A DNA stretch of 54,006 bases from CAIWXH01 sp964555675 (GCA_964555675.1 CAZKTU010000014.1:1-54006), one strand, 5' to 3'; positions 37,601-47,332 are shown, numbered from the stretch's first letter. The notes: generated by a model not told the origin, from the letters alone. A program made the numbers and translations.

Positions 37601-40229
37601 CGCTATGGTGCGCAGCGGGGGCGGCGGCCCGCTGCTGAACGGGCGGGGCGGCATCTTCGTGCTGCGCAGCGATCTGCTATCCAGCGAGGACCAGACCCTG
37701 ATCGAGACGGTGGCCCGGGCGATCCTGACCACGCGGCGGGGCAACCTGGCCCAGCACCTGCGCAGCCGCGAGGCCGAGGCCGCCCAACCCGCGGCGGCGC
37801 CGACGCCGGCGCCGGGGTCGGAGGCGCCGCACGCGCCGATCGAGCTGACCCTGCCCTCGCCCTACGGCGGCTTCACCCCCGACGGGCGCGAGTATGTGAT
37901 CGAGGTGGGGCCAGGGCGCGTGCCGCCGGCGCCATGGACCAATGTGGTGGCCAACGAGCGCTTCGGCTTTATCGTCACCGAGCTGGGCGGGGGCTTCACC
38001 TGGGCGGGCAACAGCCGCGAGAACCGGCTGACGCCCTGGTCGAACGACCCCGTGCGCGACCCCCTGGGCGAGGCCCTCTATCTGCGCGACGAGGGCGAGG
38101 GCCAGTTCTGGTCGCTGCTGCCCCGGCCGGCCGGGACGAGCCACGTGCGGGTTCGCCATGGCTTCGGCTACAGCGTCTTCGAGCGACGCCAGGGGGCGAT
38201 CGAGAGCGCCCTGACCATGTTCGTGCCCCCTGATGACCCGGTCAAAATCTTCCGCGTACGCCTGCGCAACCACGGCGACAAGACGGCCCGCCTGAGCGCG
38301 ACGCTCTACGCCGAGTGGGTGCTGGGCGTCTTCAGGGCCCACATGGCCCCCTATATCGTGACCGCGTACGACGAGGGTACGGGCGCGCTGCTGGCCCACA
38401 ATCCCTACAATGTCGAGTTCCCGGGCTGGACGGCCTTCGTCGCCACGAGCGAGCCGGTTGCAGGCTACAGCGGCGACCGAACCGAGTTCATCGGGCGCAA
38501 CGGCGACCTTGAGCGGCCGGCGGCGATGGCGGCGCGCACGCTCTCGGGGCGAGTGGGGGCGGGACTCGACCCATGCGGCGCGATCAGCTGCCGGGTCGAG
38601 TTGGCCCCCGGCGAAGAGCGCGAGCTGGTCTTCCTGCTCGGGCAGGGGGCCGACGGCGCCGAGGCGCGGCGGCTCGCGGCGCACTATAGCGAGCCCGGCG
38701 CGGCCGCGGCGGCCCTCGAGGCTGCGGTGGGGCGCTGGGGCGCGATTCTGGGCGCGGTGCAGGTGCGCACGCCCGACCCGGCCCTGGACGTGCTGCTGAA
38801 CGGCTGGCTGCTCTACCAGAACCTGGCCTGCCGGGTGTGGGCGCGCTCGGCCTTCTACCAGTCGGGGGGCGCCTACGGCTTCCGCGACCAGCTGCAGGAT
38901 GTGATGGCCCTGGCTCACGCCGCGCCCGAGGTCGCGCGCGAGCAGATCCTGCGGGCGGCCGGGCGGCAGTTCGTCGAGGGCGACGTGCAGCACTGGTGGC
39001 ACCCGCCCACGGGGCGCGGCATCCGCACCGGCTTCTCGGACGACTACCTGTGGCTGCCGTATGTGGCCCTGCACCACGTCGCGGCCACGGGCGACACAGG
39101 CCTGTTCGACGAGCGGGCGGCCTTCATCGAGGGGCAGCCCCTCGCGCCCGGCGAGGCCGAGTACTACGGGCAGCCCACGCTCTCGTCGCAGACGGGCACC
39201 CTCTACGAGCACTGCGGGCGGGCGATCGACTACGGGCTGGGGCGCATGGGGCCTCACGGCCTGCCGCTGATGGGCGCCGGCGACTGGAACGACGGCATGA
39301 ACCTGGTGGGCGCCGGCGGCGTGGGCGAGAGCGTCTGGGTGGGCTGGTTCCTGATCGCCATCCTGCGGCCCTTCGCCGAGCTGGCCGAGGCCAGGGGCGA
39401 CCATCGGCGCGCGGGGCGCTACAGGGCCGAGGCCGAGCGGCTGCGGGACGCCCTTGAGGCCCACGCCTGGGACGGCGGCTGGTACCTGCGGGCCTTCTAC
39501 GACGACGGCACGCCCCTTGGCGCCCAGGGGAGCGACGAGTGCCGGATCGACTCGCTCGCCCAGTCGTGGGCGGTGATCTCGGGCGCGGGCGACCCCGAGC
39601 GGGCGCGCCAGGCGATGGAGGCCGTAGAGGCCGAGCTGGTCGACCAGCAGGCCGGGCTGATCAGACTGTTCACGCCGGCCTTCGATCAGACCGAGCATAA
39701 CCCGGGCTATATCAAAGGCTATGTGCCGGGCGTGCGCGAGAATGGCGGCCAGTACACCCACGCCGCGATCTGGGCGATCTGGGCCTGGGCGCTGCTGGGC
39801 GAGGGAGGTCGCGTGGGTGAGCTGCTGCGGCTGATCAGCCCCGTGCGCCACGGGGCCAGGGCCTCCGAGCGCTACAGGGTCGAGCCTTATGTGATCGCGG
39901 CTGATGTCTACACAGCCACGGGGCACGAGGGGCGGGGCGGCTGGACCTGGTACACGGGCTCGGCGGCCTGGCTCTACAGGCTGGGGGTCGAGCAGCTGCT
40001 CGGCCTGCGGCGCGAGGGCGCGAGCCTGACGATCGAGCCGCGCCTGCCCCCGGAGTGGCCGGGATACGAGGCGACCTACAGCTACGGCAGCGCGAGCTAC
40101 ACGATCACGGTGGAGCGCGGGGGCGAGGTGGCCGGCGCGATCACGGTCGACGGCGCGCCTGCGCCTGACGGGCGCGTGCAGCTCGAGGATGACGGGCGCG
40201 CCCATACGGTGGTGGTGCGCCTGGGCTGA
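31692..40229 (+). CDS. Cyclic beta-1,2-glucan synthase (NdvB/ChvB/Cgs-like)
   Basis: The 2845-residue product matches the known length of Cgs/ChvB/NdvB (about 2830-2870). The order is as follows: a cytoplasmic N-terminus; membrane helices near 433-490; a GT84 glycosyltransferase domain (about 510-840) with ITLDADTQLPRD near 646-657 and SHDLIEG; and more helices near 840-890 and 965-1005. A glycoamylase-like domain follows (about 1015-1510; TPWGISESAYNARD, MAHHQGMSLLAL). Two GH94-type beta-sandwich regions (about 1570-2370) and a GH94 catalytic barrel (about 2370-2790; GAGDWNDGMN near 2530) complete it. The enzyme makes beta-1,2-glucan from UDP-glucose and cuts or cyclises it, with roles in osmotic adaptation and surface interaction. 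AGGAG precedes ATG. GH94 phosphorylase activity alone is an alternative outcome. Confidence 0.92.
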   Translation: MTSPITRAPGPAGAPATLARGLTSLAGRLRARLPRAPWAKPTTGPLRGALLSVAQLEEHARAIAADHRDARVTARSGDPLRTALDRDERQIMAAQDALGEDVRRRVAVSPAGEWLVDNVHVVSEQIRAVRHDLPRGYYRELPKLRRGPLAGLPRVYAIAVELITHTDGRIEAETLLRFLNAYQAVTPLKMGELWAVAIMLRIGLVKNLASLSELVLRARDQRLEADAWAERLLADPRLGDEVPILAELSARYPVLPVTLAVQLLRRLRAHEGDHDIGPVVTWLETQPVTPHATVEALIHEEHQRQAASQVSVGNTIASMRALSALDWPDWFEQVSLVEQVLRLDPAGAYRRGTFATRDSYRHAVEELARRAGLSEDEVARHVVARAEGAPEERPRERHIGYYLVGTGRPAFEAELGYRPSPGEVARRAALERPTALYLGALGGATAAIVGAGMALAGRGRAGGRGGWAIGAGLALLPAGALAAELVNRAVSRALPPRVLPRLDLSAGLPPELTTIVVMPTLLLTPESVNHQLDGLEVIALANNDPRLHFALLTDFADAPAATMPEDEALLGAATERFRQLAERHGPGRFLLLHRRRVWNERQGRWMGWERKRGKLEEFNALLDGAEDTTYAAMVGDRCVLEQVRYVITLDADTQLPRDLGLALIGAIAHPLNQARLDPATGLVVEGYGILQPRVGIDLPSATASRFARVFAGNVGVDPYTTAVSDAYMDLFGEGIFAGKGIYDPAALRPALAGRFPENRLLSHDLIEGLYARVGLLSDVEVLDSYPSTYAAWAARMHRWVRGDWQIAAWLLPRTPSAHGPRPNVLPAIARYKIFDNLRRSLTPPATVALLAAGWRWLPGRPAAWTGLALAHLAAPLAFDLLGAVSGFARAPTRLDALRSQARQLRLSALRLALNVAFLPDQAVLNLDAIGRTLARTLVTRRNLLEWETAAQAQGRLTRSHEPMLRRSAPLLAAAGVGLALPGRPYGEALAALPVLGAWLIGPGLAAWLDRPYLAPPRPLTAEERLLLRRVARATWAYFERFVQAEVNYLAPDNFQETPRPLSADRTSPTNIGLQLLADLGARDLGYLGLGELTARTERALATLDQLERYRGHLLNWYDTKTLQPLPPAYVSTVDSGNLAGALLTLRQGYLALREAPVIGAQALEGLADTAALLEAGLDPDDTQTLAALEGLKELLGRAPTSVADYLELLGEVVVLAADLAPAGPGGAWAALLGAQAARLRDDLETLAPPAGRDEEPPRLGDLAAHSPDAAELLARHERIAAVCAEYVEAMDFRFLYDDRRRLFVIGYNLAEHRLDGSYYDLLASESRLGSFLAIAKGDVPQEHWFHLGRSLTAAGGGAALVSWSGTMFEYLMPLIWMRRYPETLLDATYDASVRAQIAYGTQRGTPWGISESAYNARDLATNYQYRAFGVPGLGLKTGLGEDLVIAPYATMLALLARPAAALANLKTLIADGMFGAYGLYEAADYTPERLPPGQRRAIVRSYMAHHQGMSLLALVNLLQGEVMQRRFHAEPMVQAAELLLQERVPASPPLSTAREAGGGPQISIAAPPAPRQFHTPHTAVPYTHLLSNGRYSVMLTTAGAGGSSFDDLAVTRWRSDVTRDSWGSCIYVRDTRSGAIWSTACHPTRHTPQGYQVTYGLDKAEFRQQVAGIDTRMEVVVSPEDHAELRRVTLTNLTAAPRELELTSYGEVVLAPPGADEAHPAFGNLFVETEYVAEHVALLASRRPRSPEARRIWAVHSVTVLGHALGAAQHESDRAAFVGRGRDLADPQALHGPLGGNTGAVLDPVLSVRRRVRIVPGGSAQVTFITGVADGRDEALGLAAHFRDPAVVARAFELAWTQSQVELRDLGVEADQAHRFQRLASALLYQDGRRRARPETIAANSRGQSSLWSHGISGDFPVVLVRAGASDDLTLVSELLRAHGYWRFKRLYVDLVIINEDSGGYAQGRQEQLLAMVRSGGGGPLLNGRGGIFVLRSDLLSSEDQTLIETVARAILTTRRGNLAQHLRSREAEAAQPAAAPTPAPGSEAPHAPIELTLPSPYGGFTPDGREYVIEVGPGRVPPAPWTNVVANERFGFIVTELGGGFTWAGNSRENRLTPWSNDPVRDPLGEALYLRDEGEGQFWSLLPRPAGTSHVRVRHGFGYSVFERRQGAIESALTMFVPPDDPVKIFRVRLRNHGDKTARLSATLYAEWVLGVFRAHMAPYIVTAYDEGTGALLAHNPYNVEFPGWTAFVATSEPVAGYSGDRTEFIGRNGDLERPAAMAARTLSGRVGAGLDPCGAISCRVELAPGEERELVFLLGQGADGAEARRLAAHYSEPGAAAAALEAAVGRWGAILGAVQVRTPDPALDVLLNGWLLYQNLACRVWARSAFYQSGGAYGFRDQLQDVMALAHAAPEVAREQILRAAGRQFVEGDVQHWWHPPTGRGIRTGFSDDYLWLPYVALHHVAATGDTGLFDERAAFIEGQPLAPGEAEYYGQPTLSSQTGTLYEHCGRAIDYGLGRMGPHGLPLMGAGDWNDGMNLVGAGGVGESVWVGWFLIAILRPFAELAEARGDHRRAGRYRAEAERLRDALEAHAWDGGWYLRAFYDDGTPLGAQGSDECRIDSLAQSWAVISGAGDPERARQAMEAVEAELVDQQAGLIRLFTPAFDQTEHNPGYIKGYVPGVRENGGQYTHAAIWAIWAWALLGEGGRVGELLRLISPVRHGARASERYRVEPYVIAADVYTATGHEGRGGWTWYTGSAAWLYRLGVEQLLGLRREGASLTIEPRLPPEWPGYEATYSYGSASYTITVERGGEVAGAITVDGAPAPDGRVQLEDDGRAHTVVVRLG

Positions 40230-40261
40230 GCTGTGCAAAGGCCCAACAACGAGGTGTCTCC

Positions 40262-40292
40262 AGGGCCCGCAGCCTCTATGGCGGCGGGCCCT
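40262..40292 (+). terminator. Candidate terminator hairpin after the glucan synthase gene
   Basis: AGGGCCCGC (40262-40270) pairs with GCGGGCCCT (40284-40292). It lies 33 nt past the stop codon. There is no clear T run, so confidence is moderate. Confidence 0.5.
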
Positions 40293-40370
40293 GACATAGT
40301 CTGGCTCTTGCATGCACAGCTTTGCACAGACTAACGCACAAGATTGTGTGACATTCCTACCAAAAAAGCG

Positions 40371-40399
40371 TTGACAGGCCTGGTTAAAAGCGCTATACT
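40371..40399 (+). promoter_or_regulatory. Promoter of the SRPBCC gene
   Basis: TTGACA (40371-40376) and TATACT (40394-40399) have a 17-bp spacer. The leader to ATG 40488 is about 80 nt. Confidence 0.82.
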
Positions 40400-40487
40400 G
40401 AATTTGTGCAAAGCGTGGGCAAAACTTTTTAGACCATTGTGCGGCGGCTGACCCACAGCGTGTACAGGAAAGCGAGAGGAAACGGAC

Positions 40488-40967
40488 ATGATCAAGGTAA
40501 CCCGCAGGGCGTATCTGGAGCACACGACGCCCGAGGCGATCTTCGCCGCCCTCTCCGACCCCAAGAGCATCGCCAAGATTCTGCCCCGTGTGCAGAAGGT
40601 TGAGATGCTGAACCGCGACGACGCAAACCGCAAGGCGCGGCTGGTCACCCATATGGGTCTGGGCGGGCTCTTCGGCACCATCAGGTGCGAGGGCGACCTG
40701 ACCTGGGTCGAGCCCCGCGAGATCCTGTTCAAGGTGCGCACCCCGGTGCCGGTTGAGACGCGCTGGACCCTGACTTCGGCCGTCAACGGCACCGATGTGC
40801 AGGCGACCATGGCCCTCGACCTGGCCCCGATGCTTGGCGCGATGGCCGCCTTCGTGCCGACCCAGCAGGTCGCCGATATGCTGGCCGCCGAGCTCGAGAG
40901 CGCCCTCAAGGCCATCGCCGCCCAGATGCGCGCCGCCGAGCTGCGCGAGCGGGCTGCTGCCGCCTAA
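40488..40967 (+). CDS. SRPBCC (START-like) family protein
   Basis: The 159-residue product has the helix-grip pattern of the family: an N-terminal strand (KVTRRAYLEHTTPEAIFAALSDP), alternating strands (GTIRCEGDLTWVEPREILFKVRTPVPVETRWTL) and a long C-terminal helix (ADMLAAELESALKAIAAQMR). Such proteins bind hydrophobic ligands or act as cyclases; ligand and role are not known here. GAGAGGAAACGG precedes ATG. It is expressed from its own promoter with a terminator-like hairpin behind it. Confidence 0.85.
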   Translation: MIKVTRRAYLEHTTPEAIFAALSDPKSIAKILPRVQKVEMLNRDDANRKARLVTHMGLGGLFGTIRCEGDLTWVEPREILFKVRTPVPVETRWTLTSAVNGTDVQATMALDLAPMLGAMAAFVPTQQVADMLAAELESALKAIAAQMRAAELRERAAAA

Positions 40968-40990
40968 TCGTCCGAGGTCTGGTATAATCG

Positions 40991-41025
40991 CGGGGCGTCG
41001 CGCAAGCGGCGCCCCGTCGTATTTT
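40991..41025 (+). terminator. Intrinsic terminator after the SRPBCC gene
   Basis: CGGGGCG (40991-40997) pairs with CGCCCCG (41010-41016), and TCGTATTTT follows. It lies 23 nt after the stop codon. Confidence 0.65.
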
Positions 41026-41128
41026 GCCGCTCCAGGACGTCGGCACACAGGCCCCCCACGCACGCCGCGGGGCGGCCCGAGGCTTGCCACCGCTCCTGTC
41101 CCACGCGGCAGGAAGCAGTGGCCCCCCT

Positions 41129-41956
41129 ATGATCGACCTGGCGCAGATCAGCCTCGGCCTCGTCCTCAGCACCGCCATCGGCGGGCTGGCCTACTGGCGG
41201 CGCTCGCTCACCCCCAGCGGCTGGCTCGGCGCGGTGATCGTCGGCACCCTGACCTTCGGCTTCGGGGGCTGGGCCTGGGGCCTTACCCTGATCGCCTTCT
41301 TCATCACCAGCAGCGCCCTCTCGCACTACAAAGAGTCGCTCAAGGAGCGCAAGGCGGCCGAGAAGTTCGCCAAGGGCGGGCGGCGCGACCTGGCGCAGGC
41401 CCTGGCCAACGGCGGCCTTGCGGCCCTGTGCGCCCTGGCCTACGCCTCGGCGGGCCGCCCCACGGCCCTGCTCGCCGCCTTCGCGGGCCTGATGGCGACG
41501 GTCACCGCCGACACCTGGGCCACCGAGCTGGGCGTGCTGAGCCCCCATCGGCCGCGCCTGATCACCACCGGCCGCCCGGTCGACCCCGGCACTTCGGGGG
41601 GCATCAGCCTGGTGGGGACGCTCGCCTCGGCCGCCGGGGCGCTCCTGATCGGCGCGATCCTGTGCGGGCTGCTGGCCCTCGAGCGCGCGGGCGAGCCGGC
41701 GCCCTGGTGGGTCATCCCCGCCGCCCTGATCGGCGGCCTGAGCGGCTCGCTGATCGACAGCCTGATGGGCGCCACGGTGCAGGCGATCTACGCCTACCCC
41801 GACGGCCGCGAGACCGAGCGCAGGGCGGGCCGCGACGGGCGTCCCAACAGCTTCGTGCGCGGGATCTCGTGGCTGAACAACGACCTGGTGAACCTGATCA
41901 GCTCGGTGGCCGGGGCGCTGATCGCCGTCGGCGTAGGGGCGCTGCTGGGGGCCTAG
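41129..41956 (+). CDS. DUF92 (TMEM19/VTE6-like) integral membrane protein
   Basis: The 275-residue product has about six or seven membrane helices. It carries the family motifs DTWATELGVLS, GTSGGISLVGT and SGSLIDSLMGATVQA, and a late WLNNDLVN segment. DUF92 includes plant VTE6, a phytyl-phosphate kinase, so an isoprenoid-phosphate kinase-type activity is conceivable; this is family knowledge and not proof. GGAAG lies 13 nt before ATG 41129, chosen over upstream in-frame starts that add no membrane or conserved sequence. Confidence 0.87.
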   Translation: MIDLAQISLGLVLSTAIGGLAYWRRSLTPSGWLGAVIVGTLTFGFGGWAWGLTLIAFFITSSALSHYKESLKERKAAEKFAKGGRRDLAQALANGGLAALCALAYASAGRPTALLAAFAGLMATVTADTWATELGVLSPHRPRLITTGRPVDPGTSGGISLVGTLASAAGALLIGAILCGLLALERAGEPAPWWVIPAALIGGLSGSLIDSLMGATVQAIYAYPDGRETERRAGRDGRPNSFVRGISWLNNDLVNLISSVAGALIAVGVGALLGA

Positions 41957-41964
41957 CCCCGACC

Positions 41965-43869
41965 CTACTCGACCCGCTCGTAGAGCGGCATAATCTCGAG
42001 GGGCGCGGGCACCCCCGCCAGCAGGCGCGGCCCCTCGTGCTCCTCGCCCGTCCAGTTGTCGCGCCAGCGCCCGGCCGGCAGGTAGACGTCGCGCGCGCGC
42101 TGACCCATCCTCACCACGGGCGCGGCCATGAAGCGCCCGCCCAGCATGAACTGATCGTCGCTGGTCAGGGCCACGGCGTCGCCGGGGGCCGCCCAGGCCA
42201 GGGGCCGCACGATCGGCGTCCCGCTCTCCAGGGTCTCGGCGACCAGCTCGGCCAGATAGGGGGCCAGGCCCTCGTGGAGCAGGGCGTAGCGCCTGCAGAT
42301 GGCGTCCACCTCGTCGTCGTAGAGCCAGGGCGGGATGCCGAACTGCATGGTGGGCATCAGGGCCGTGAGCTGGGTCCAGCGGGCCATCAGCTCGCCGTCT
42401 GGCCGCTCCTGGTTATAGGCGTTGCCGCCGATCATGTCGGGCAGCACGAAGGGGTAGCCGACGATGCTCAGAGTCAGGGCCTGGGTCAGCACGCTGTGCA
42501 GCCCATTGTCGAGGCCCCAGCGGCTCCACTTGTCCCACTCGCGAAAGAGGATGCCGTGGCGCTGGCCCCGCCAGCCGCAGCGCACCTCGCTGAACGCGAA
42601 GTGCTCGGCCACCCAGGCGGCGTAGTCGTCGGCGTAGCGCCGGCGCGGCCCGCCCGCGTAGGTGCGCGCGTCGGGGGGCACGAAGTTGGCCTCGCCCGCG
42701 TCGAACTTGAAGCCGTCGACGCCATAGTCGCGCTGCAGCCCGCGCAGCTGCTCGAGCCACCAGGCCCGCGCCTCGGGGTTGCTCATGTCGAGGTTGCCGC
42801 CGTACCCCTGCCACCAGCGCACCAGGTAGGGCGAGCCGTCGGCCGGGTGCCTGAGCAGGTAGCCCAAGCGCGCCGCCTCGGCGAAGGCCGGGTCGCCCGG
42901 GTCGAAGAAGGTCGGCGTCCAGAGAGTCACCTTGTAGCCCAAGTCGTGGAGCCGGTCGACCATGGCCGCCGGGTCGGGGAACTTGGCCTGGTCGAAGGCG
43001 ACGGCCCCGTAGGCCCGCTGCCAGCGGTCGTCGATCTCGAGCACCGAGCGCGGGTAGCCGCGGTCGGCGATAGTCTGGGCGAACTCCTCGACCTGGGCCT
43101 GGGTGATGCCCATCTTGTAGTGGGCCCAGGTGGTCCAGATCGGGCGGGCGAACAGCTCGGCGGGCGGCGCGCTGCTCGGCCGGCCCAGCAGGGGCAGGGC
43201 CGCGGCGTAGGCCGCCGGCAGATCGTCGCCCAGGGCGATGTCCAGCTCGAGGCTCGGGCCGGGCGGGATGTAGGGCTCGTCGAAGCCCAGATTGGGCGGC
43301 GGGGGTGCCTCGCGGGCCACCAGGCGCAGCAGCCCGTCGCCGCCCCGGTCGAGGCTGGCGGCCAGCTCGCCCTCGCCCTCAGCGATATGCAGGGCCGCGC
43401 CGGCCGCGTTGAGCCAGAGGGGCGTGGCGATGTTCAGGGTGCCGTCGCGGGCGAAGTCGATCGGCTCGAGCGGGTCGGACTCGTTCGGCAGCCGGTCGAG
43501 GGGCCAGGGCTGCACCACCCGCTCGCCCTGCCCGTACCAGGGCCGGCCCGCCGCCAGCTCCCAGCGCAGGCCCAGGGCGGGCAGCCGCGGCGGCCCGCTC
43601 AGGCCCAGCCGGAAGCCGCCGTCGGCGACCCTGGCCGTCAGGGTCAGGGTCACGCCCGGCTCGCTGGTGGGGTAGATCACCACCCGGGTCTCGCCCTCCT
43701 GGCGGACCTCGCTTGGCGCGAGGGCGGGCAGCTCGACGCCGAAGACGGCCGCGAAGGCCGGCGAGGGCGCCGAGCGCAGCACGACGCGACCGCCTCGCTC
43801 GATCAGCAGCCGCCCGTCGTCGCCAATAGTGAGCCGACCCTTGCTGCTCTCAAGTATCACTGCCGCCAT
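41965..43869 (-). CDS. Glycoside hydrolase family 31, MYORG-like subgroup
   Basis: The 634-residue product has the GH31 layout: N-terminal beta-sandwich, catalytic barrel, C-terminal sheets. The nucleophile is D390 in FKFDAGE, and a candidate acid/base is D446 in FREWDKWSRWG. Segments VLEIDDRWQRAYG, VTLWTPTFFDP, GYPFVLPDMIGGNA, MQFGIPPWLYDDEV and GTPIVRPLAW are strikingly like animal MYORG, which acts on alpha-galactosides. Ordinary alpha-glucosidases differ at these sites. No signal peptide is seen, so it is likely cytoplasmic. ATG 43869 is preferred because GCGAGGTCC precedes it. Specificity (alpha-galactoside or other alpha-glycoside) is inference. Confidence 0.9.
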   Translation of the reverse strand: MAAVILESSKGRLTIGDDGRLLIERGGRVVLRSAPSPAFAAVFGVELPALAPSEVRQEGETRVVIYPTSEPGVTLTLTARVADGGFRLGLSGPPRLPALGLRWELAAGRPWYGQGERVVQPWPLDRLPNESDPLEPIDFARDGTLNIATPLWLNAAGAALHIAEGEGELAASLDRGGDGLLRLVAREAPPPPNLGFDEPYIPPGPSLELDIALGDDLPAAYAAALPLLGRPSSAPPAELFARPIWTTWAHYKMGITQAQVEEFAQTIADRGYPRSVLEIDDRWQRAYGAVAFDQAKFPDPAAMVDRLHDLGYKVTLWTPTFFDPGDPAFAEAARLGYLLRHPADGSPYLVRWWQGYGGNLDMSNPEARAWWLEQLRGLQRDYGVDGFKFDAGEANFVPPDARTYAGGPRRRYADDYAAWVAEHFAFSEVRCGWRGQRHGILFREWDKWSRWGLDNGLHSVLTQALTLSIVGYPFVLPDMIGGNAYNQERPDGELMARWTQLTALMPTMQFGIPPWLYDDEVDAICRRYALLHEGLAPYLAELVAETLESGTPIVRPLAWAAPGDAVALTSDDQFMLGGRFMAAPVVRMGQRARDVYLPAGRWRDNWTGEEHEGPRLLAGVPAPLEIMPLYERVE

Positions 43870-43946
43870 GGGGACCTCGCTTCGAAAGGGTTCGTAACCG
43901 AGCGGATGATACCACAGGCCCCCGCGCCACGGCTTGAGCGACCCCC

Positions 43947-43976
43947 TTGGCGGCGCGCCCGGGCAGCGAGTACAAT
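43947..43976 (+). promoter_or_regulatory. Promoter of nadE giving a leaderless transcript
   Basis: TTGGCG (43947-43952) and TACAAT (43971-43976) are 18 bp apart. The nadE ATG is at 43983, seven bases after the -10 box, so the predicted start site falls on the A of the ATG. Confidence 0.6.
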
Positions 43977-43982
43977 AGCAGT

Positions 43983-46040
<2,058 letters not shown>

Positions 46041-46051
46041 AAGCTACTACC

Positions 46052-46420
46052 GTGATCCGCATACGTACCCTCGTCTGGCTCACGCTCCTGCTCGCCTTGG
46101 CCGCCTGCGGTGCGGCCGCGCCCGCCGACGACCCCGTCGCCCAGGGGCGCCGGCTCTTCGCGATCTGGTGCAGCGGCTGCCACGCCGTCGAGGCGGGCGC
46201 CCCCGCCGGCATTGGCCCCAATCTTGCCGGAGTGGCCGGGCGGGCCGCCGCCAACCCCGACGGCCTCGACGCCGCCGCGTGGCTGCGCCGCGAGACCCTC
46301 AACCCCAATGTCGCGATCGCCGAGGGCTACGCCCCGGGCCTGATGCCCGCCACCTATGGCGAGAGCCTGCGCCCCGAGCAGATCGACGCCCTGGTGGCGT
46401 ACATGTTGACCCTCGAGTAG
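46052..46420 (+). CDS. Small c-type cytochrome lipoprotein
   Basis: The 122-residue product has a lipoprotein signal with lipobox LAAC (C19), one heme-binding motif CSGCH (40-44) and the distal ligand M98 in GLMPATYG. The start is GTG 46052, the only start that includes the signal sequence. It is predicted to be tethered outside the cytoplasmic membrane and to carry single electrons, for example to a terminal oxidase. It lies 11 nt after nadE. Its partner is unknown. Confidence 0.9.
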   Translation: MIRIRTLVWLTLLLALAACGAAAPADDPVAQGRRLFAIWCSGCHAVEAGAPAGIGPNLAGVAGRAAANPDGLDAAAWLRRETLNPNVAIAEGYAPGLMPATYGESLRPEQIDALVAYMLTLE

Positions 46421-46444
46421 CGCTCGCGTCTGGAAAATAGATCG

Positions 46445-47257
46445 ATGGCAGAAGTCCCCGAGGTCGAGATCCTCGCGCGCGACCTGTGCGCGCTGGTGGT
46501 GGGGCGGGTCCTCGCGGGCGCGCGCGTGCTGGCGCCCGAGGTTGTGCGCTTCCCCGAGCCGGCGGCCCTCGGCCCGCTGCTGGCGGGACGGCGCGTCGAG
46601 GACGCCAACCGGCGCGCCAAGTGGCTGCTCTGCGATCTGGCGGGCGGGGTGACCCTGGCCATGCACATGATGCTCCACGGCACCCTGCGTCTGCTGCCCG
46701 CGGGCGCCCAGCCCGACGGGCAGACCATGCTCGTCTTGGCCCTCGAGGGCGGCGAAGAGCTGCATCTGCGCGACCGCAAGGGCTTCGCCCGCGTCGCCGC
46801 AGGCACGCAGGCCGAGGTGAGCGAGCGGCTCAAGCTGGCCGCCCTGGGCCCCGAGCTGCTCTCGCCGGCCTTCGACGAGGCCGGGCTGGCGGCGCGGCTG
46901 CTGGGGCGCAGGGGCGTGCTGAAGACGACCCTGGTGGACCAGAAGGTCCTGGCGGGCCTGGGCAACCGCGACGCCGACGAGAGTCTCTGGGAGGCCAGGG
47001 TCGACCCGCGGCGCAGGGCCGGCTCGCTCGACGCCGACGAGATCGGGCGGCTCCTCGTCGCGGCGCGCATGGTGGTCGAGGAGGGCATCGGCCTGCGCGG
47101 GACCATGACCGACCTGCGCGGGGTAAGGGGCGGGGCGCGCCAGGACCGCAAGATCTACGGCCACGCGGGCGAGCCCTGCCCGCGCTGCGGCACGCCGATC
47201 GCGCGCACCTTCATCGGCCAGCTGATCACCTTCTACTGCCCCGGGTGCCAGGCGTAG
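46445..47257 (+). CDS. Fpg/Nei-family protein lacking catalytic Pro2
   Basis: The 270-residue product has the overall plan of formamidopyrimidine-DNA glycosylase: N-terminus MAEVPEVE, K59 (the usual Lys57 equivalent), an H2TH region (GLGNRDADESLW) and a C-terminal zinc finger (C245, C248, C265, C268). Two key residues differ. The Schiff-base residue Pro2 is Ala, and the zinc-finger Arg that grips the damaged strand is Leu (L260, in GQLITFYC). Several H2TH residues are also changed. The fold is secure, but normal glycosylase/lyase activity is doubtful; it may bind DNA without cutting or use another nucleophile. Confidence 0.88.
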   Translation: MAEVPEVEILARDLCALVVGRVLAGARVLAPEVVRFPEPAALGPLLAGRRVEDANRRAKWLLCDLAGGVTLAMHMMLHGTLRLLPAGAQPDGQTMLVLALEGGEELHLRDRKGFARVAAGTQAEVSERLKLAALGPELLSPAFDEAGLAARLLGRRGVLKTTLVDQKVLAGLGNRDADESLWEARVDPRRRAGSLDADEIGRLLVAARMVVEEGIGLRGTMTDLRGVRGGARQDRKIYGHAGEPCPRCGTPIARTFIGQLITFYCPGCQA

Positions 47258-47332
47258 CGCTCAAACGGGACATGGTATAGTAGCGCCATCGACCCAGGTT
47301 CTCAGCATACAGCACTCAGGAGCGGAGCGACT

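Noticed and set aside
37677..41090. 1137-codon minus-strand open frame
   Set aside because: It lies opposite the glucan synthase gene and SRPBCC gene; the His/Gln/Arg-rich product is typical of antisense frames in GC-rich DNA.
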